DNA from: Candidatus Carbonibacillus altaicus
GTDB lineage: Bacteria > Bacillota > Bacilli > Thermicanales > DSM-22653
Length of the DNA stretch: 64,000 nucleotides
Direction: 5' to 3'
Assembly (NCBI GenBank): GCA_003050645.1
Contig: PEBX01000008.1
Span: 1 to 64,000 of the forward strand
Shown: piece by piece, positions 33,952 through 43,677 of the stretch
How the letters are laid out: each line of letters opens with the position of its first letter
Position numbering within the stretch: position 1 is the stretch's first letter
The notes under the pieces: generated by a model
What the model saw: the letters and a program-made list of their open reading frames with translations, nothing else
Databases searched by the model: none
What the model was told of the DNA's origin: nothing
Program-made: the position numbers and the translations under genes

Positions 33952-36147
33952 GTGCCGATCGAGTTCGATCCGAAGCAGCAAGTCTTTCACCTTTATACGG
34001 ACGGCATGAGCTATGTCATCGGCTTGATCAAAGACATTTATCTCGCCCATTACTACTGGGGCGCCCGCATTTTGACCGTTCACGCCGCGTCAAAATGGCG
34101 CTTCGGCCCGCGTCCGAACACGCCGACGCCGGAATACCCCGATCTTACGCTGCACCTCGACACGCTGCCGCAAGAATATCCGACGCATGGGCGCGGCGAT
34201 TACCGTCCTCCCGCCCTGGGTCTGACGGTTCTGGACGACGGCGTGTCGGCTCTCAAGCTCGCCTACCGCGGACACTGCATCGAGCGCGGCAAGCGTCCGC
34301 TGAGCGGATTGCCGGCTGCGTTCGTCACGGATGAAGCGCAGGCCACGACGCTTACGGTGGAGCTAGGGGATGAGGCCGTCGGGCTTTCGGTCGAGTTGTC
34401 GTATGCATTGTTCGAGCGGTTCAATCTCGTCGCCCGCTCCGCGAAGATCGTCAACGCGGGAACGCGTCGCCTCGCCGTGGAGACGGCGATGAGCGCGAGC
34501 GTCGATTTGCCCCACGATGCGTACGATATCCTGCACCTTTGGGGCGCGCCGCTTCGGGAGCGCATGGTCGAGCGACAGCCGCTTGCGCCGGGAACGTTTC
34601 GCTTCGGCAGCACGCGGGGCGCAAGCAGCCATTACCACAATTCCTTTTTTGCTTTGCTTCGCCGCGATGCGACGGAGGATACCGGTGATGTTTACGGTTT
34701 TTCGCTCGTCTACAGCGGCAATTTTCTGGCCCAAACACATGTCGATCACGACCTGAGCGTGCGCGCGATGATCGGCATTCACCCGTTTCAATTTCGTTGG
34801 ATCCTTGAACCGGGTGAGGCATTTCAGACCCCGGAAGCGCTGCTTGCCTATAGCGGCGAAGGGCTGGGCGGCCTGAGCCACATGCTGCATCGGTTCATCC
34901 GCCAGCATGTGATGCGGCGCCCGTTTGGCGTGACGGAGCGGCCGATCCTTCTCAATTCATGGGAAGCGATGTACTTTTCGATTTCGGAAGACCGCCTGCT
35001 TGCGCTCGCTGAGCGCGCGGCGGAAGCGGGCATGGAACTTTTCGTCATCGATGACGGCTGGTTCGGCGAGCGCAATGACGATACGCGCGCGCTCGGCGAT
35101 TGGACGGTGAATCTAGAGAAGTTTCCGAGCGGCTTCGCCGCGCTTGCCGAGGCCCTCCGGAGCAAAGGATTGAAGCTGGGGCTGTGGATCGAACCGGAGA
35201 TGATTTCTCCGGAGAGCGCGCTCTACCGGGAACATCCCGATTGGGTGCTCCGCACGCCGTATCGCGAACCGGTGCGGTCACGGCATCAGTGGGTACTCGA
35301 TTTGTCCCGGGAGGAGGTCGTCGCGCACCTGATGGGGGTGATCGACGCGCTTCTTGCGAGCGCGCCGATCGCCTATGTGAAATGGGATTTTAACCGTTAC
35401 CTGACCGATGTCTGGTCTCGGGCACTTTCCGCAGAACGGCAACAGGAAGTCGCTCATCGCTATATGTTGGGGCTCTATCGCTTGCTTGCCCACGTCACCG
35501 AGCGCCATCCGCACGTCTTGATCGAAGGTTGTGCGGGCGGCGGCGGACGGTTTGATCTCGGCATGCTCCAGTTCATGCCGCAAATGTGGACGAGCGACAA
35601 CAGCGATGCGGCTTCGCGCATTTTCATTCAATACGGGACGAGTATCTGTTATCCTGCGATCGCCATGGGTGCCCATGTGTCGAGCGTGCCCAACCACCAG
35701 ATCGGTCGCGTGACGCCGCTTGGATTTCGTGCACACGTGGCGATGTCCGGCAATTTGGGTTACGAACTCGATCTGACTGCGCTCGATGCGAGCGAACGCG
35801 CTGCGATCCGCGAACAAGTCCGCCTGTATCAAGAAATTCGGCCGCTCGTTCAGTTCGGAGACTTTTATCGGCTGGTTGATCCTTTTGTCACGCGTGACCG
35901 CGCGTCGTGGATGTTCGTCGACGAAGCGCGTCGGGAAGCAGTCGTCTTTTATTTCCAAATCCTTGCCGAACCGAATTCGCCCGTCCGCCGTTTAAAGCTT
36001 AAAGGTCTCGATCCGCAGGCGTTGTACGAAGCGCCGGAGCTTGGGTTTGTGATGAGCGGTGCAGAATGGATGCACGCGGGCTTCGCTCTCCCCACGCTCG
36101 CAAGCGACCATCAAAGCCTGCTTATCCGCCTCAAACAGGTTCCCTGA
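33952..36147 (+). CDS. GH36 alpha-galactosidase, copy 1
   Basis: 731 residues from a GTG with GAGAGGAGGG seven bases ahead. Family GH36: catalytic nucleophile D479 in YVKWDFNRYL and acid/base D549 in WTSDNSDA, almost the positions known for Geobacillus stearothermophilus AgaA (478 and 548). LFVIDDGWFGER and GLWIEPEMISPES are further signatures. No signal peptide, so it acts in the cytoplasm on imported oligosaccharides carrying terminal alpha-galactose. Galactose released feeds GalK and GalT downstream. It is followed by the lyase gene; in island 2 the order is reversed. Confidence 0.95.
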   Translation: MPIEFDPKQQVFHLYTDGMSYVIGLIKDIYLAHYYWGARILTVHAASKWRFGPRPNTPTPEYPDLTLHLDTLPQEYPTHGRGDYRPPALGLTVLDDGVSALKLAYRGHCIERGKRPLSGLPAAFVTDEAQATTLTVELGDEAVGLSVELSYALFERFNLVARSAKIVNAGTRRLAVETAMSASVDLPHDAYDILHLWGAPLRERMVERQPLAPGTFRFGSTRGASSHYHNSFFALLRRDATEDTGDVYGFSLVYSGNFLAQTHVDHDLSVRAMIGIHPFQFRWILEPGEAFQTPEALLAYSGEGLGGLSHMLHRFIRQHVMRRPFGVTERPILLNSWEAMYFSISEDRLLALAERAAEAGMELFVIDDGWFGERNDDTRALGDWTVNLEKFPSGFAALAEALRSKGLKLGLWIEPEMISPESALYREHPDWVLRTPYREPVRSRHQWVLDLSREEVVAHLMGVIDALLASAPIAYVKWDFNRYLTDVWSRALSAERQQEVAHRYMLGLYRLLAHVTERHPHVLIEGCAGGGGRFDLGMLQFMPQMWTSDNSDAASRIFIQYGTSICYPAIAMGAHVSSVPNHQIGRVTPLGFRAHVAMSGNLGYELDLTALDASERAAIREQVRLYQEIRPLVQFGDFYRLVDPFVTRDRASWMFVDEARREAVVFYFQILAEPNSPVRRLKLKGLDPQALYEAPELGFVMSGAEWMHAGFALPTLASDHQSLLIRLKQVP

Positions 36148-36217
36148 ATACACCGTCATCTGGGCTGCCGTCACTTAGGCTGATTGAATGTCGGAAGCGA
36201 AATCGGAGGGATCGTTC

Positions 36218-39200
36218 ATGATGGAGAACGTTGCGCTCGCAAGCTTTGGCACGCGCGCATGGGCGGACAGCTTTGCACCGTGGTACCGCATCGATCCCGT
36301 GCACGACGGGAGACGAAACGAAGAGGATGAGACCGGGCAACTCGGCAAGGTGCGCTGGCTTTCCCGCTCGACGCATGAGCCTCACTGGGTCGTGTTGCTT
36401 TTCCCGGGAACGCAATGGGTGTCGCTCGCGCGCATTTATTGGCCCCGCGAGCGCGGTCGTTTTTTGAAACCGGAACGCTATTGGCTGGAGTGCTGGCGCG
36501 AGGGCAGGTGGCAGGCGTGCGAAGAAACATCCCGGGTCGAGCACGAAGACGGCCAATACACGGAGATCCGACTCAGGCCCCTTTCAACCGACCGCATTCG
36601 GCTGTATATGCCTCAAGGCGGAGGGGCATGCGGCGGCTTCGAAGACATGCTCGGCGTGTCGGAGTTTGAAGTCTACAGTCCGAGCCCACGGCGCGGCGAG
36701 CCGTCTACGGTCATCGTCCTCGAATCCCGCCTGGACTCGCGTGCAAACCCGTTTTTGATCACGTGGATGCCCATCCCCGGCGCCTTAAGCTATGCCGTGC
36801 AATATGGCCGTACCCCGGCGTTTGAGGGAAACGACGTCGAAACGTTGGAGACGACGCGCAACTATGCGATGCCCCGCCGTGCGATCGAACCCGGCAGATG
36901 GTATTGCCGGGTTGCTCCGGTGCTCGGAAGCGGGCGCGGCGAATGGTCGAACGCGATGCAGATCGACGTCGGTGAGGTTCGGTATTGCCCTCGTTCGTTC
37001 GGTCTGTGGACGGGCGGGCACCCGCGGCTGCCCTGGGTGCCGCGCGATCGCGCGCGCCTTTTGTCGGAAATCGACGGGCCCAAAGGCCGCCTCTTCCGAG
37101 CGCTTATTGATAAGGCAGACAAGGCGTCGATCGGTCACGTTGCACAGCTCCGCAATATGCAATCGCATGCGGATGAGGCGGAAGCGCTCCCGGAAGAACC
37201 GCCGCCGTTCGATCGCGGCATTTGGCAGATCGAGCGCTGGCGCGAGATCGTCGCCGCCGGCGCCAAGGTGCTTGAGGCGATCAGCTTGTATGCGTATGCT
37301 TATGCGGCCACCGGGGACGTGCGATATCGGGATCAGGCGAAAAAATGGCTGTTGCATGCGGCGTCTTGGGATCCCCTCGGCTCGACGGGCATCGACAGCG
37401 TCGATCATGCTGCGCACGACGTGCTCGTGGGACTGTCCATCGGTTATGATGCGTTGTACGGTGAGCTGACCGAAGCGGAACGTCGCGCGGTGCGACAGGC
37501 GATGGAAGCGCGCCTTCGCGCGCTTTGGCGCTATTTGAATCCGTTTGTGCTCGATGAAACGAACAACCACCCGTGGTTTCAGACAAACGCGCTGGCGATC
37601 GGCGCGTTGGCCCTTTGGGATGAAGTGGAAAAAGCGAAGGAATGGGTCGAATTTGCCGTTTTGCTCTATGTCGGACGTTTTCTCGCTTTAGGCGGCGCCG
37701 ACGGCGACTGGCACGAAGGAAGCGATTACTGGACGTATACGATGGGTTTCGTGATCGAATTTGTGGAGGCGGTGCGCGCCGTCACCGGATTGGATTTGAG
37801 CGACCACCCATGGCTTCATCAGACGGCCGCTTACAAACTGTATACCGCCCCTCCGGGGGCTCCGGTGCTTACGTTTGGCGATACGCACAAGCGGCCAGCG
37901 GGGAGCGAAGATGCGGCGATCTTGTTTTATCTGGCCGGCCGCCGTCGTGATGCGCTTGCGCAGTGGTACGCGTTAGCGGCGTTGGAGCAGGAAGAGCCGG
38001 TACGTCCGGGGCTGCTCATTCGCTTAATGATGTGGTGGGATCCTTCGATTCCCGCGCAAGCGCCCGAGAATTTGCCGAACATCAAGGCGTTTCGCGAAGT
38101 CGGCGTGGTCATCGCCCGCACGACGCTCAAAGGGCCCGACGGAACGCATTTTGCGTTTAAGAGCGGCCCCTATCATGGCGTTCTTGCCGGTCACGAGCAC
38201 GCGGATCAAAACAGTTTCATCCTGCATGCCGACGGCGAGCCGATGATCATCGACTCGGGGCGCTACGACTACTACGGGAGCCCGCACTATTACGGGTGGT
38301 ATATCCGCACCGAGGCGCACAATACGCTCATGGTCGACGGGGAGGGGCAACTTTGCCAAAGGCCGGGAGCGGACGGAAAGCTGATGCACGTCCGTCCGGC
38401 TGACGGTGCCGTGTATTTTGCCGGAGATGCGACGAAAGCATACGGCGGTCTCGTCGACCGTTTCGTCCGGCACGGTTGGCTGTTTTTGGCGCGTGAAGGC
38501 GATGCCGGCGATCTCGGCCTCCTTGTCCTGTTCGACGATGTTGCCGTCGACAAAGCGCGGACGATCGGATCGCGTTTTCACTTTTCGCTTGTGCCGTCGC
38601 TTGTGAAAAACGAGGGTGGCGAACGCCGCGACGGGCCGATCCCGTTCGTCTTCCAGCTTGCCGGCGAACGTGCCGCGATGCGCCTGCACGTCCATGCGGA
38701 CACACCGCTTGTCCATCAACTGGAAAAAGGTTATCCTCCGTCGAGCGCGCCGAGCGACGGATCTCTCGACGAATACCACCTGGCGTTTTTTACTTCCGTG
38801 CCGGCGGCGTCGTTTACGGCTTTGTACGTCGTCGATCTGTACCGGCGTGGGACGAGTCCGGCCGAGGTGCGTTTTGTTGACACGGCGCGCGCGGTCGTCA
38901 CGAAAGGGGAGGCCGTGCATACGTTTTTGTTCAGGCGGAAAGAGACGGGGGCGCAACTCGAACATGCGGGCTGGATCGCTTCCGCTGCATCGCTGGTCAT
39001 GTCGGAGGCGGGGTATGGTTCGAACCGCTTGTGGATCATGCAGGCCCAAAGCGTACGCTGGCAAGGGAAGGAGATCTTCAAGTCGTCGCAACCGGTCGAC
39101 CTCCTATGGAAGGATGTGCCGGCGTCGGACGGTCCCCATGCGAACGAGGAGCTCATCCTCTTTAGCACGCATGATCAGACGGTCGAATTGTTCGGGCGGA

Positions 39201-39253
39201 GCGTTGCGCTTGCTACAGGCGCAAAACGCATCTCGCCGGCTCAGTTTACTTGA
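36218..39253 (+). CDS. Heparinase II/III-like polysaccharide lyase, copy 1
   Basis: About 1011 residues; GGAGGG precedes the ATG at 36218. Residues 1-170 form an N-terminal beta-rich domain, about 180-265 a fibronectin-III-like domain (LITWMPIPGALSYAV, WYCRVAPV), and about 290-640 an (alpha/alpha) toroid with LDETNNHPWFQTNALAIGAL. About 660-860 is the heparinase-II/III beta-sandwich with GHEHADQNSFILHADG and IDSGRYDYYGSPHYYGWY. Such lyases cut uronate-containing glycans by beta-elimination with Tyr and His. There is no signal peptide, so it is cytoplasmic and acts on imported oligomers. The product would be an unsaturated uronate. Confidence 0.88.
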   Translation: MMENVALASFGTRAWADSFAPWYRIDPVHDGRRNEEDETGQLGKVRWLSRSTHEPHWVVLLFPGTQWVSLARIYWPRERGRFLKPERYWLECWREGRWQACEETSRVEHEDGQYTEIRLRPLSTDRIRLYMPQGGGACGGFEDMLGVSEFEVYSPSPRRGEPSTVIVLESRLDSRANPFLITWMPIPGALSYAVQYGRTPAFEGNDVETLETTRNYAMPRRAIEPGRWYCRVAPVLGSGRGEWSNAMQIDVGEVRYCPRSFGLWTGGHPRLPWVPRDRARLLSEIDGPKGRLFRALIDKADKASIGHVAQLRNMQSHADEAEALPEEPPPFDRGIWQIERWREIVAAGAKVLEAISLYAYAYAATGDVRYRDQAKKWLLHAASWDPLGSTGIDSVDHAAHDVLVGLSIGYDALYGELTEAERRAVRQAMEARLRALWRYLNPFVLDETNNHPWFQTNALAIGALALWDEVEKAKEWVEFAVLLYVGRFLALGGADGDWHEGSDYWTYTMGFVIEFVEAVRAVTGLDLSDHPWLHQTAAYKLYTAPPGAPVLTFGDTHKRPAGSEDAAILFYLAGRRRDALAQWYALAALEQEEPVRPGLLIRLMMWWDPSIPAQAPENLPNIKAFREVGVVIARTTLKGPDGTHFAFKSGPYHGVLAGHEHADQNSFILHADGEPMIIDSGRYDYYGSPHYYGWYIRTEAHNTLMVDGEGQLCQRPGADGKLMHVRPADGAVYFAGDATKAYGGLVDRFVRHGWLFLAREGDAGDLGLLVLFDDVAVDKARTIGSRFHFSLVPSLVKNEGGERRDGPIPFVFQLAGERAAMRLHVHADTPLVHQLEKGYPPSSAPSDGSLDEYHLAFFTSVPAASFTALYVVDLYRRGTSPAEVRFVDTARAVVTKGEAVHTFLFRRKETGAQLEHAGWIASAASLVMSEAGYGSNRLWIMQAQSVRWQGKEIFKSSQPVDLLWKDVPASDGPHANEELILFSTHDQTVELFGRSVALATGAKRISPAQFT

Positions 39254-39301
39254 TGCTCCTCATTAGGCGTTATGAGAGGGAAAACGAGAGGAGGCGACGG
39301 C

Positions 39302-40357
39302 GTGGAACTGCGTTACAATCCTCTGCTCCGCGATTGGGTGATGGTTGCGGCCAATCGTCAGGCGCGCCCCCATCTCCCGGAAGACCATTGCCCGTTTTGT
39401 CCCGGATCGGGCAAGGTACCGCCGGACTACGACGTCTTCATTTATGATAACGACTATCCGGTGCTCGTGCCCGATCCCCCGGAACCCGACGATGTGGTGA
39501 CGGGCCTTTACCGGGTCGCGAAGTCGTATGGCAAGTGCGAAGTCGTCTTGTATACGGCGGAACACGAGGCGCGGCTTTACGATTTGAGCGACGCGCATCT
39601 TGCCCGCCTGGTCGCATTATGGACGGAACGTTTTGTGGCGCTCGGGGCCGATCCGAAACATCGCTACGTGCTCATTTTTGAAAACCGCGGCGAAGAAGTG
39701 GGCGTGACGATTCATCACCCTCACGGCCAGATTTACGCATATCCCTTTATTCCCTTAAAGATCGCTCGCGAGATCGAGAGCATGCACGCGCATTACACGG
39801 CCCACGGGGAGTGCCTCATGTGCGCGATCAATCGGGCGGAGAGTGCCTTTGGACGCCGGATCGTCGCGGAAAATGAACATTTTCTCGCCTACATCCCGTT
39901 TTTTACGGACTTCCCCTACGGCTTGTTCATCGTCAGCAAGGAACATCGGCCTTCGCTGGCCGAGATGACGCCGGCAGAGCATGAAAGCCTGGCGAAGATC
40001 TTACGGCGCAGTGTGGGTGCGATGGACCGGTTGTTTGACCGGCCGTTTCCGTACATGATGGTGCTCCATCAGCGGCCGGTCGACGGCGGCGATTACGACG
40101 CTTACGTTCACTTCCACATCGAGTTTTACCCACCGCTTCGGGCGCGCGATCGGTTGAAGTTTTACGCTTCGTCGGAGATGGGTGCTTGGGCTGCGGCCAA
40201 TCCGCGTGCCGTGGAGGAGACGGCGCCGGAGCTCCGGCGTGCGTATGCGCGGTTTGTCGCTTGGCTAGGCGAAGGGTACGGGGACGCGGAAGGCGGAGAC
40301 GGGCAGGCGGAAGGTTGCGTGTGCCGATCCGATGGGGAAAGGGGCATCAGCAGATGA
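39302..40357 (+). CDS. galT: Galactose-1-phosphate uridylyltransferase
   Basis: 351 residues from a GTG with GAGAGGAGG eight bases ahead. Class-I GalT of the HIT superfamily: the zinc cysteines are in HCPFCPGSGKVP and the catalytic histidine in TIHHPHGQIYAY. ENRGEEVGVTIHHPHG is a strong family block. It exchanges UMP between UDP-glucose and galactose-1-phosphate. It overlaps galK by four bases (ATGA). It provides the second Leloir step for galactose released by the alpha-galactosidases. No second copy is in island 2, and no galE was recognised in the window. Confidence 0.95.
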   Translation: MELRYNPLLRDWVMVAANRQARPHLPEDHCPFCPGSGKVPPDYDVFIYDNDYPVLVPDPPEPDDVVTGLYRVAKSYGKCEVVLYTAEHEARLYDLSDAHLARLVALWTERFVALGADPKHRYVLIFENRGEEVGVTIHHPHGQIYAYPFIPLKIAREIESMHAHYTAHGECLMCAINRAESAFGRRIVAENEHFLAYIPFFTDFPYGLFIVSKEHRPSLAEMTPAEHESLAKILRRSVGAMDRLFDRPFPYMMVLHQRPVDGGDYDAYVHFHIEFYPPLRARDRLKFYASSEMGAWAAANPRAVEETAPELRRAYARFVAWLGEGYGDAEGGDGQAEGCVCRSDGERGISR

Positions 40358-41562
40358 GCCAATCGGGCGGGCCCTTGGATCAGGGAAGACGAACGCGTGT
40401 GTTTTTTGCGCCCGGGCGGATCAATCTGATCGGCGAACATACGGATTACACCGGCGGGCTCGTCATGCCGGCGGCGATCGATGCCGGGACGACGGCGACG
40501 GTCAGCGCGCGCGAGGATGCATCGCTCGCGTTCGCTTCGCGCGATTATCCCGGGGAGATCGTCTTTCGCGGCGATGTGCTTGCAAGCGGGCGGATCGAGA
40601 TCATCCGGCGGAGTGACGACGGCTGGGGGCAGTATGTGCTCGGCGTGCTCACCGCCTGGGTCGAAGCGCTTTCGGCGATGGGGCGAAAGATTCCGGAGCT
40701 TTCGGGTCTGTCCATCAACATCGAAAGCACGCTTCCGCAAGGGGCAGGTCTTTCCTCTTCGGCGTCATTGACGGTGCTCATCGCGTATCTCCTCGACGCG
40801 CTCGGACGTACGGAGCTCCCAAGAAGCGCGCTCGTTCGGATCGCAAAGATGGCGGAAAACGATCATGTAGGCGTCGCTTCCGGCATCATGGACCCGTTTG
40901 CGATCGCTTTTGGGCGGGAGGGACATGCCATCTTTCTCCATACGGACACGCTCGACCATACGTATGTGCCGCTCGCATTCCACCCGTACGAGCTCATCGT
41001 CATCGATTCGGGGAAGCGACGTACGCTTGTCGATTCGGCGTACAACACGCGCTTTGGGGAAGCCGAACGCGCGTGGAGGGAAATTCGGCGCATCCGGCCG
41101 GAACTGCCCTACCTCGGCGCGCTCACGCCTCAAGGATGGTCGACGATTCGGCCGATGATCAAAGATCCGGTGTTGGTCCGGCGGGTCGATCATCTTGTCG
41201 GCGAGAACGAACGCGTGCGCGAAGCGCGCCGCGCTTTGGAGAAAGGCGACCTGCCGAAGTTTGCCTCGCTGTTGACGGCATCACATCGTTCGCTTCGTGA
41301 TTTGTATGAAGTGACCGGACCGGAACTCGACGCGTTGGTCGATACGGCGTTGTCTTTTCCGGGCGTGCTGGGCGCACGGATGATGGGCGCGGGTTTTGGC
41401 GGGGTGACGCTCAATGTCGTGGAACCGTCGAAACGGGACGCGTTCGTCGCTTTTGTCTGCGAGCGATATACGCGATTGACGGGGCTTTTGCCGCGATTTT
41501 ATCGCTTTCAGATCGCCGATGGGGTTCGGGAAATCCGGTTGCCGGGTACGCCCGCAAGGTGA
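40354..41562 (+). CDS. galK: Galactokinase
   Basis: 402 residues of the GHMP kinase superfamily. The galactokinase signature FAPGRINLIGEHTDYTGG is at residues 17-34, the ATP-binding PQGAGLSSSASL loop follows and GARMMGAGFGGVTLN is motif 3. Start and stop overlap with galT as ATGA, so translation is coupled. It phosphorylates galactose at C1. It is the last intact gene of island 1. Confidence 0.96.
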   Translation: MSQSGGPLDQGRRTRVFFAPGRINLIGEHTDYTGGLVMPAAIDAGTTATVSAREDASLAFASRDYPGEIVFRGDVLASGRIEIIRRSDDGWGQYVLGVLTAWVEALSAMGRKIPELSGLSINIESTLPQGAGLSSSASLTVLIAYLLDALGRTELPRSALVRIAKMAENDHVGVASGIMDPFAIAFGREGHAIFLHTDTLDHTYVPLAFHPYELIVIDSGKRRTLVDSAYNTRFGEAERAWREIRRIRPELPYLGALTPQGWSTIRPMIKDPVLVRRVDHLVGENERVREARRALEKGDLPKFASLLTASHRSLRDLYEVTGPELDALVDTALSFPGVLGARMMGAGFGGVTLNVVEPSKRDAFVAFVCERYTRLTGLLPRFYRFQIADGVREIRLPGTPAR

Positions 41563-41639
41563 CAAGGGGGATTGGAAGCGTTACAATTAAGAACAAACGA
41601 ACGCGTTGACGGGGCCCAAACCGCCGTCGGAAACGGTAC

Positions 41640-42468
41640 TCATCGGCCGCGGGATGAAACGGAAGCAGAGGGCGCGAGCAGATGAGCGGATCCGTGGAGG
41701 GCATCCGGGCCACATGGTGGCTCATAGGGCCGATTTTGACGCGCTGCCGATTCAAGATGAAAAAGACGTTTCCTATAAATCGACGGTGCCCGGCGTGATG
41801 CACGCCTGCGGTCACGACGGCCACACGGCGACGCTCTTGGCGGTGGCCAAAGTGCTGGCCAATCGCAGATCCATCTCAAAGGGGATATTGTCTTGATCCC
41901 CAATTTGCGGAAGAGTTGGCGCCTGTAGGCGCCCGGCCGATGATTGAAGAAGGGGCGCTGGACGGGATGGACATCATCTTCGCCACCCATCTGTGGTCGG
42001 GATTCCCCGTCTGGGTCATCGGCTACCGGAGCGGTTATGCGATGGCCAATGTGGACGTCTTCACGATCGAAATTGTCGGCCGTGGCGTTCGGCGCCCGTG
42101 CTTCGTTGCGCTATGAACGGGGTTACGACGCGGTGTATAATGCTCCGGAAATTACGGCGCGTTTCGCGGAGGTCATGGGGACTGTCTACGACCCGGCCTG
42201 CGTCGTGGAAATGCCGCCGAGCATGGGTAGGGAAGACTTCGCCTATTATTTGCAAAAAGTTCCGGGGACGTTTTTCTTTACCGAGGCCGGGAACGCTGAT
42301 CTCGGTTCGAACTTCCCGCACCATCATCCGCGTTTTGACATCGATGAGCGGACCATGCTTGTCGCCGCCACGGCCGCGCTGGAGGCCCAAGACGACGGCA
42401 ACATGCTCATCCAAAACGGGAAGGGGGCGCTCATTGGGATCGAGGGATACCTGCACGCGCAACGGTAG
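41640..42468 (+). pseudogene. Broken M20 peptidase / N-acyl-amino-acid amidohydrolase
   Basis: The first part reads [16 protein letters not shown] and [19 protein letters not shown], the metal-binding region of HipO/AmaA-type hydrolases. After a frameshift comes GMDIIFATHLWSGFPVW. A deletion removes the dimerisation domain, and YDAVYNAPEITARFAEVMG to MGREDFAYYLQKVPGTFF finishes in another frame. The N-terminal 70 or so residues are absent. An amidohydrolase would fit N-acyl sugar catabolism, but this copy is dead and none is intact in the window. Confidence 0.88.
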
Positions 42469-42497
42469 GGAAAAGCGTGAGGGGAGTCGGAAACGAT

Positions 42498-42531
42498 CCA
42501 GAACGGGCCGGTGCGCCGTTCCGGACTTTTT
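42498..42531 (+). terminator. Rho-independent terminator at the end of island 1
   Basis: CCAGAACGG (42498-42506) pairs with CCGTTCCGG (42516-42524) with one mismatch, and a run of five T follows at 42527-42531. Confidence 0.8.
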
Positions 42532-42541
42532 GTGTTAACCT

Positions 42542-42630
42542 GATTCCGTGATCAGACTACAAAAACCCATGCCTTATGCTGTTGATTGCCACTAAAGTCG
42601 TTCTCCTGGCCATTTAAACAGAAGATTTTG
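42542..42630 (+). repeat. 89-bp imperfect direct repeat, copy B
   Basis: Partner of 5004-5092 in the same orientation, with the shared core CGTTCTCCTGGCCATTTAAA. It follows the island-1 terminator at once. The two copies bracket the 37 kb that hold the sugar regulon, the DUF4855 genes and island 1. Confidence 0.6.
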
Positions 42631-42739
42631 CCTGTTCTTATCTGCAACAAGAAGAAGTCTTAGGCTTTTTGGGAATCGTTAAACGAGCCGTCGCACGTGG
42701 TTTAAAGAACAATATGTGTTACTTGTTTCCACAGGATGC

Positions 42740-42955
42740 GTCTAGCGCGGTCTTCTTTTCGTTCACCTAGGTTACAAAAGCGGCATTGAGACGACTTACG
42801 ACGCGCCAGCCCATGGGCTGTGCCTACCAAACACACATTTGGGTAATGATGAGCGCATCGAGGATGCTTACGGCGAGGAAGTCAGCTATGTCTTTCTGGA
42901 CATGGGTTCTTCCTTCGCGGAGTTCTACGTCGACAACCTAATCCTCTTGTCCTAG
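42740..42955 (+). pseudogene. Unrecognised coding remnant
   Basis: One plus-strand frame reads GYKSGIETTYDAPAHGLCLP then GNDERIEDAYGEEVSYVFLD and stops at a TAG. It has protein-like composition but no start with a ribosome site and no family I can name. An inverted repeat, CGACACCCC (43001-43009) against GGGGTGTCG (43047-43055), follows. Confidence 0.3.
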
Positions 42956-43159
42956 GTAAGCAAAGATCGGTGCATACCCACCTGTGCCTCTGTATGTTCG
43001 CGACACCCCTTCTTTCTTCGTACCGAAGCCCACGAAAGGGGAGATGGGGGTGTCGATGGGAATGATTGTTTTTTTGCTAAACTTAACGCCACTTGGTAGA
43101 GCTTAGAAGTGTCAAATCAGTTTTAAGTCCTGAGCGGATAAGGATATCGTTCCACTTCT

Positions 43160-43624
43160 CCAGGTTAGCTCCTCATGCTGCCTTGCGGCACCATCATATG
43201 AAGAAACGTCGTATCCTATTTCAGGTTAGACGCTGACGCCTCGCGCAGGCGCTTAAAAACCGTGGGGCTGGAAGGAACATGATCGAGTTTTAAAGAAAGG
43301 TGAAATGCGTCGTCGTCGCGTACCGTTTCAGGTACTCGAAGTCTCTTTTTCACTGGCAGAGCATGTCGACGTAACGTTTTACTACATCAGTAGGAGAGAA
43401 AGTAGAATGATCGTTTTCTCGAAGGCGTATACGATTCAGTTCGGAGAATACGTGTGGGGCTTCTAACAGTGCACAGACGACGGTAAGCCTCTGTGTGCAG
43501 TAAGAATGAGGTCATCGGAGAACTCAAACTGAATATTTTCTATGACCCCCCGCAGGTGAAAATAGATTGATCTTATATTTCGACGTAAAGCTATGAATTA
43601 CCTGCTAAAGAATGGTGGATCAAG
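43160..43624 (-). mobile_element. Remnant of an IS1380-like element, left flank of island 2
   Basis: On the minus strand, broken frames give IQFEFSDDLILTAH, FSELNRIRLREND, SPTDVVKRYVDMLCQ and DHVPSSPTVFKRLREA. This is the order seen at the start of IS1380-family transposases. Positions about 43405-43624 are matched, in inverted orientation, by 61104-61312. The transposase reads away from island 2. Family assignment is by motif order only. Confidence 0.5.
43174..43225 (+). repeat. Short hairpin repeat, copy A
   Basis: About 52 bases running from CATGCTGCC through CACCATCATATGAA to CTATTTCAGG. Similar to 60171-60224, where the same sequence interrupts an IS4 transposase frame. Both copies begin with a small hairpin (TGCTGC/GCGGCA here). 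Confidence 0.5.
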
Positions 43625-43677
43625 GGAGGTTTGGTCAATGATTAAGAAAAAATTAAACAAAGTACTTAAAAAAAATG

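Noticed and set aside
35278-35958. 226-codon open frame on the minus strand
   Set aside because: Antisense to the catalytic part of the alpha-galactosidase gene.
38024-39091. 355-codon open frame on the minus strand
   Set aside because: Shadow of the lyase gene in GC-rich sequence; low-complexity Arg-rich translation and no start context.
41575-41590. Catabolite-response element before the M20 remnant
   Set aside because: GGAAGCGTTACA resembles cre only partly; the conserved 3' CA is out of register and the gene behind is dead.
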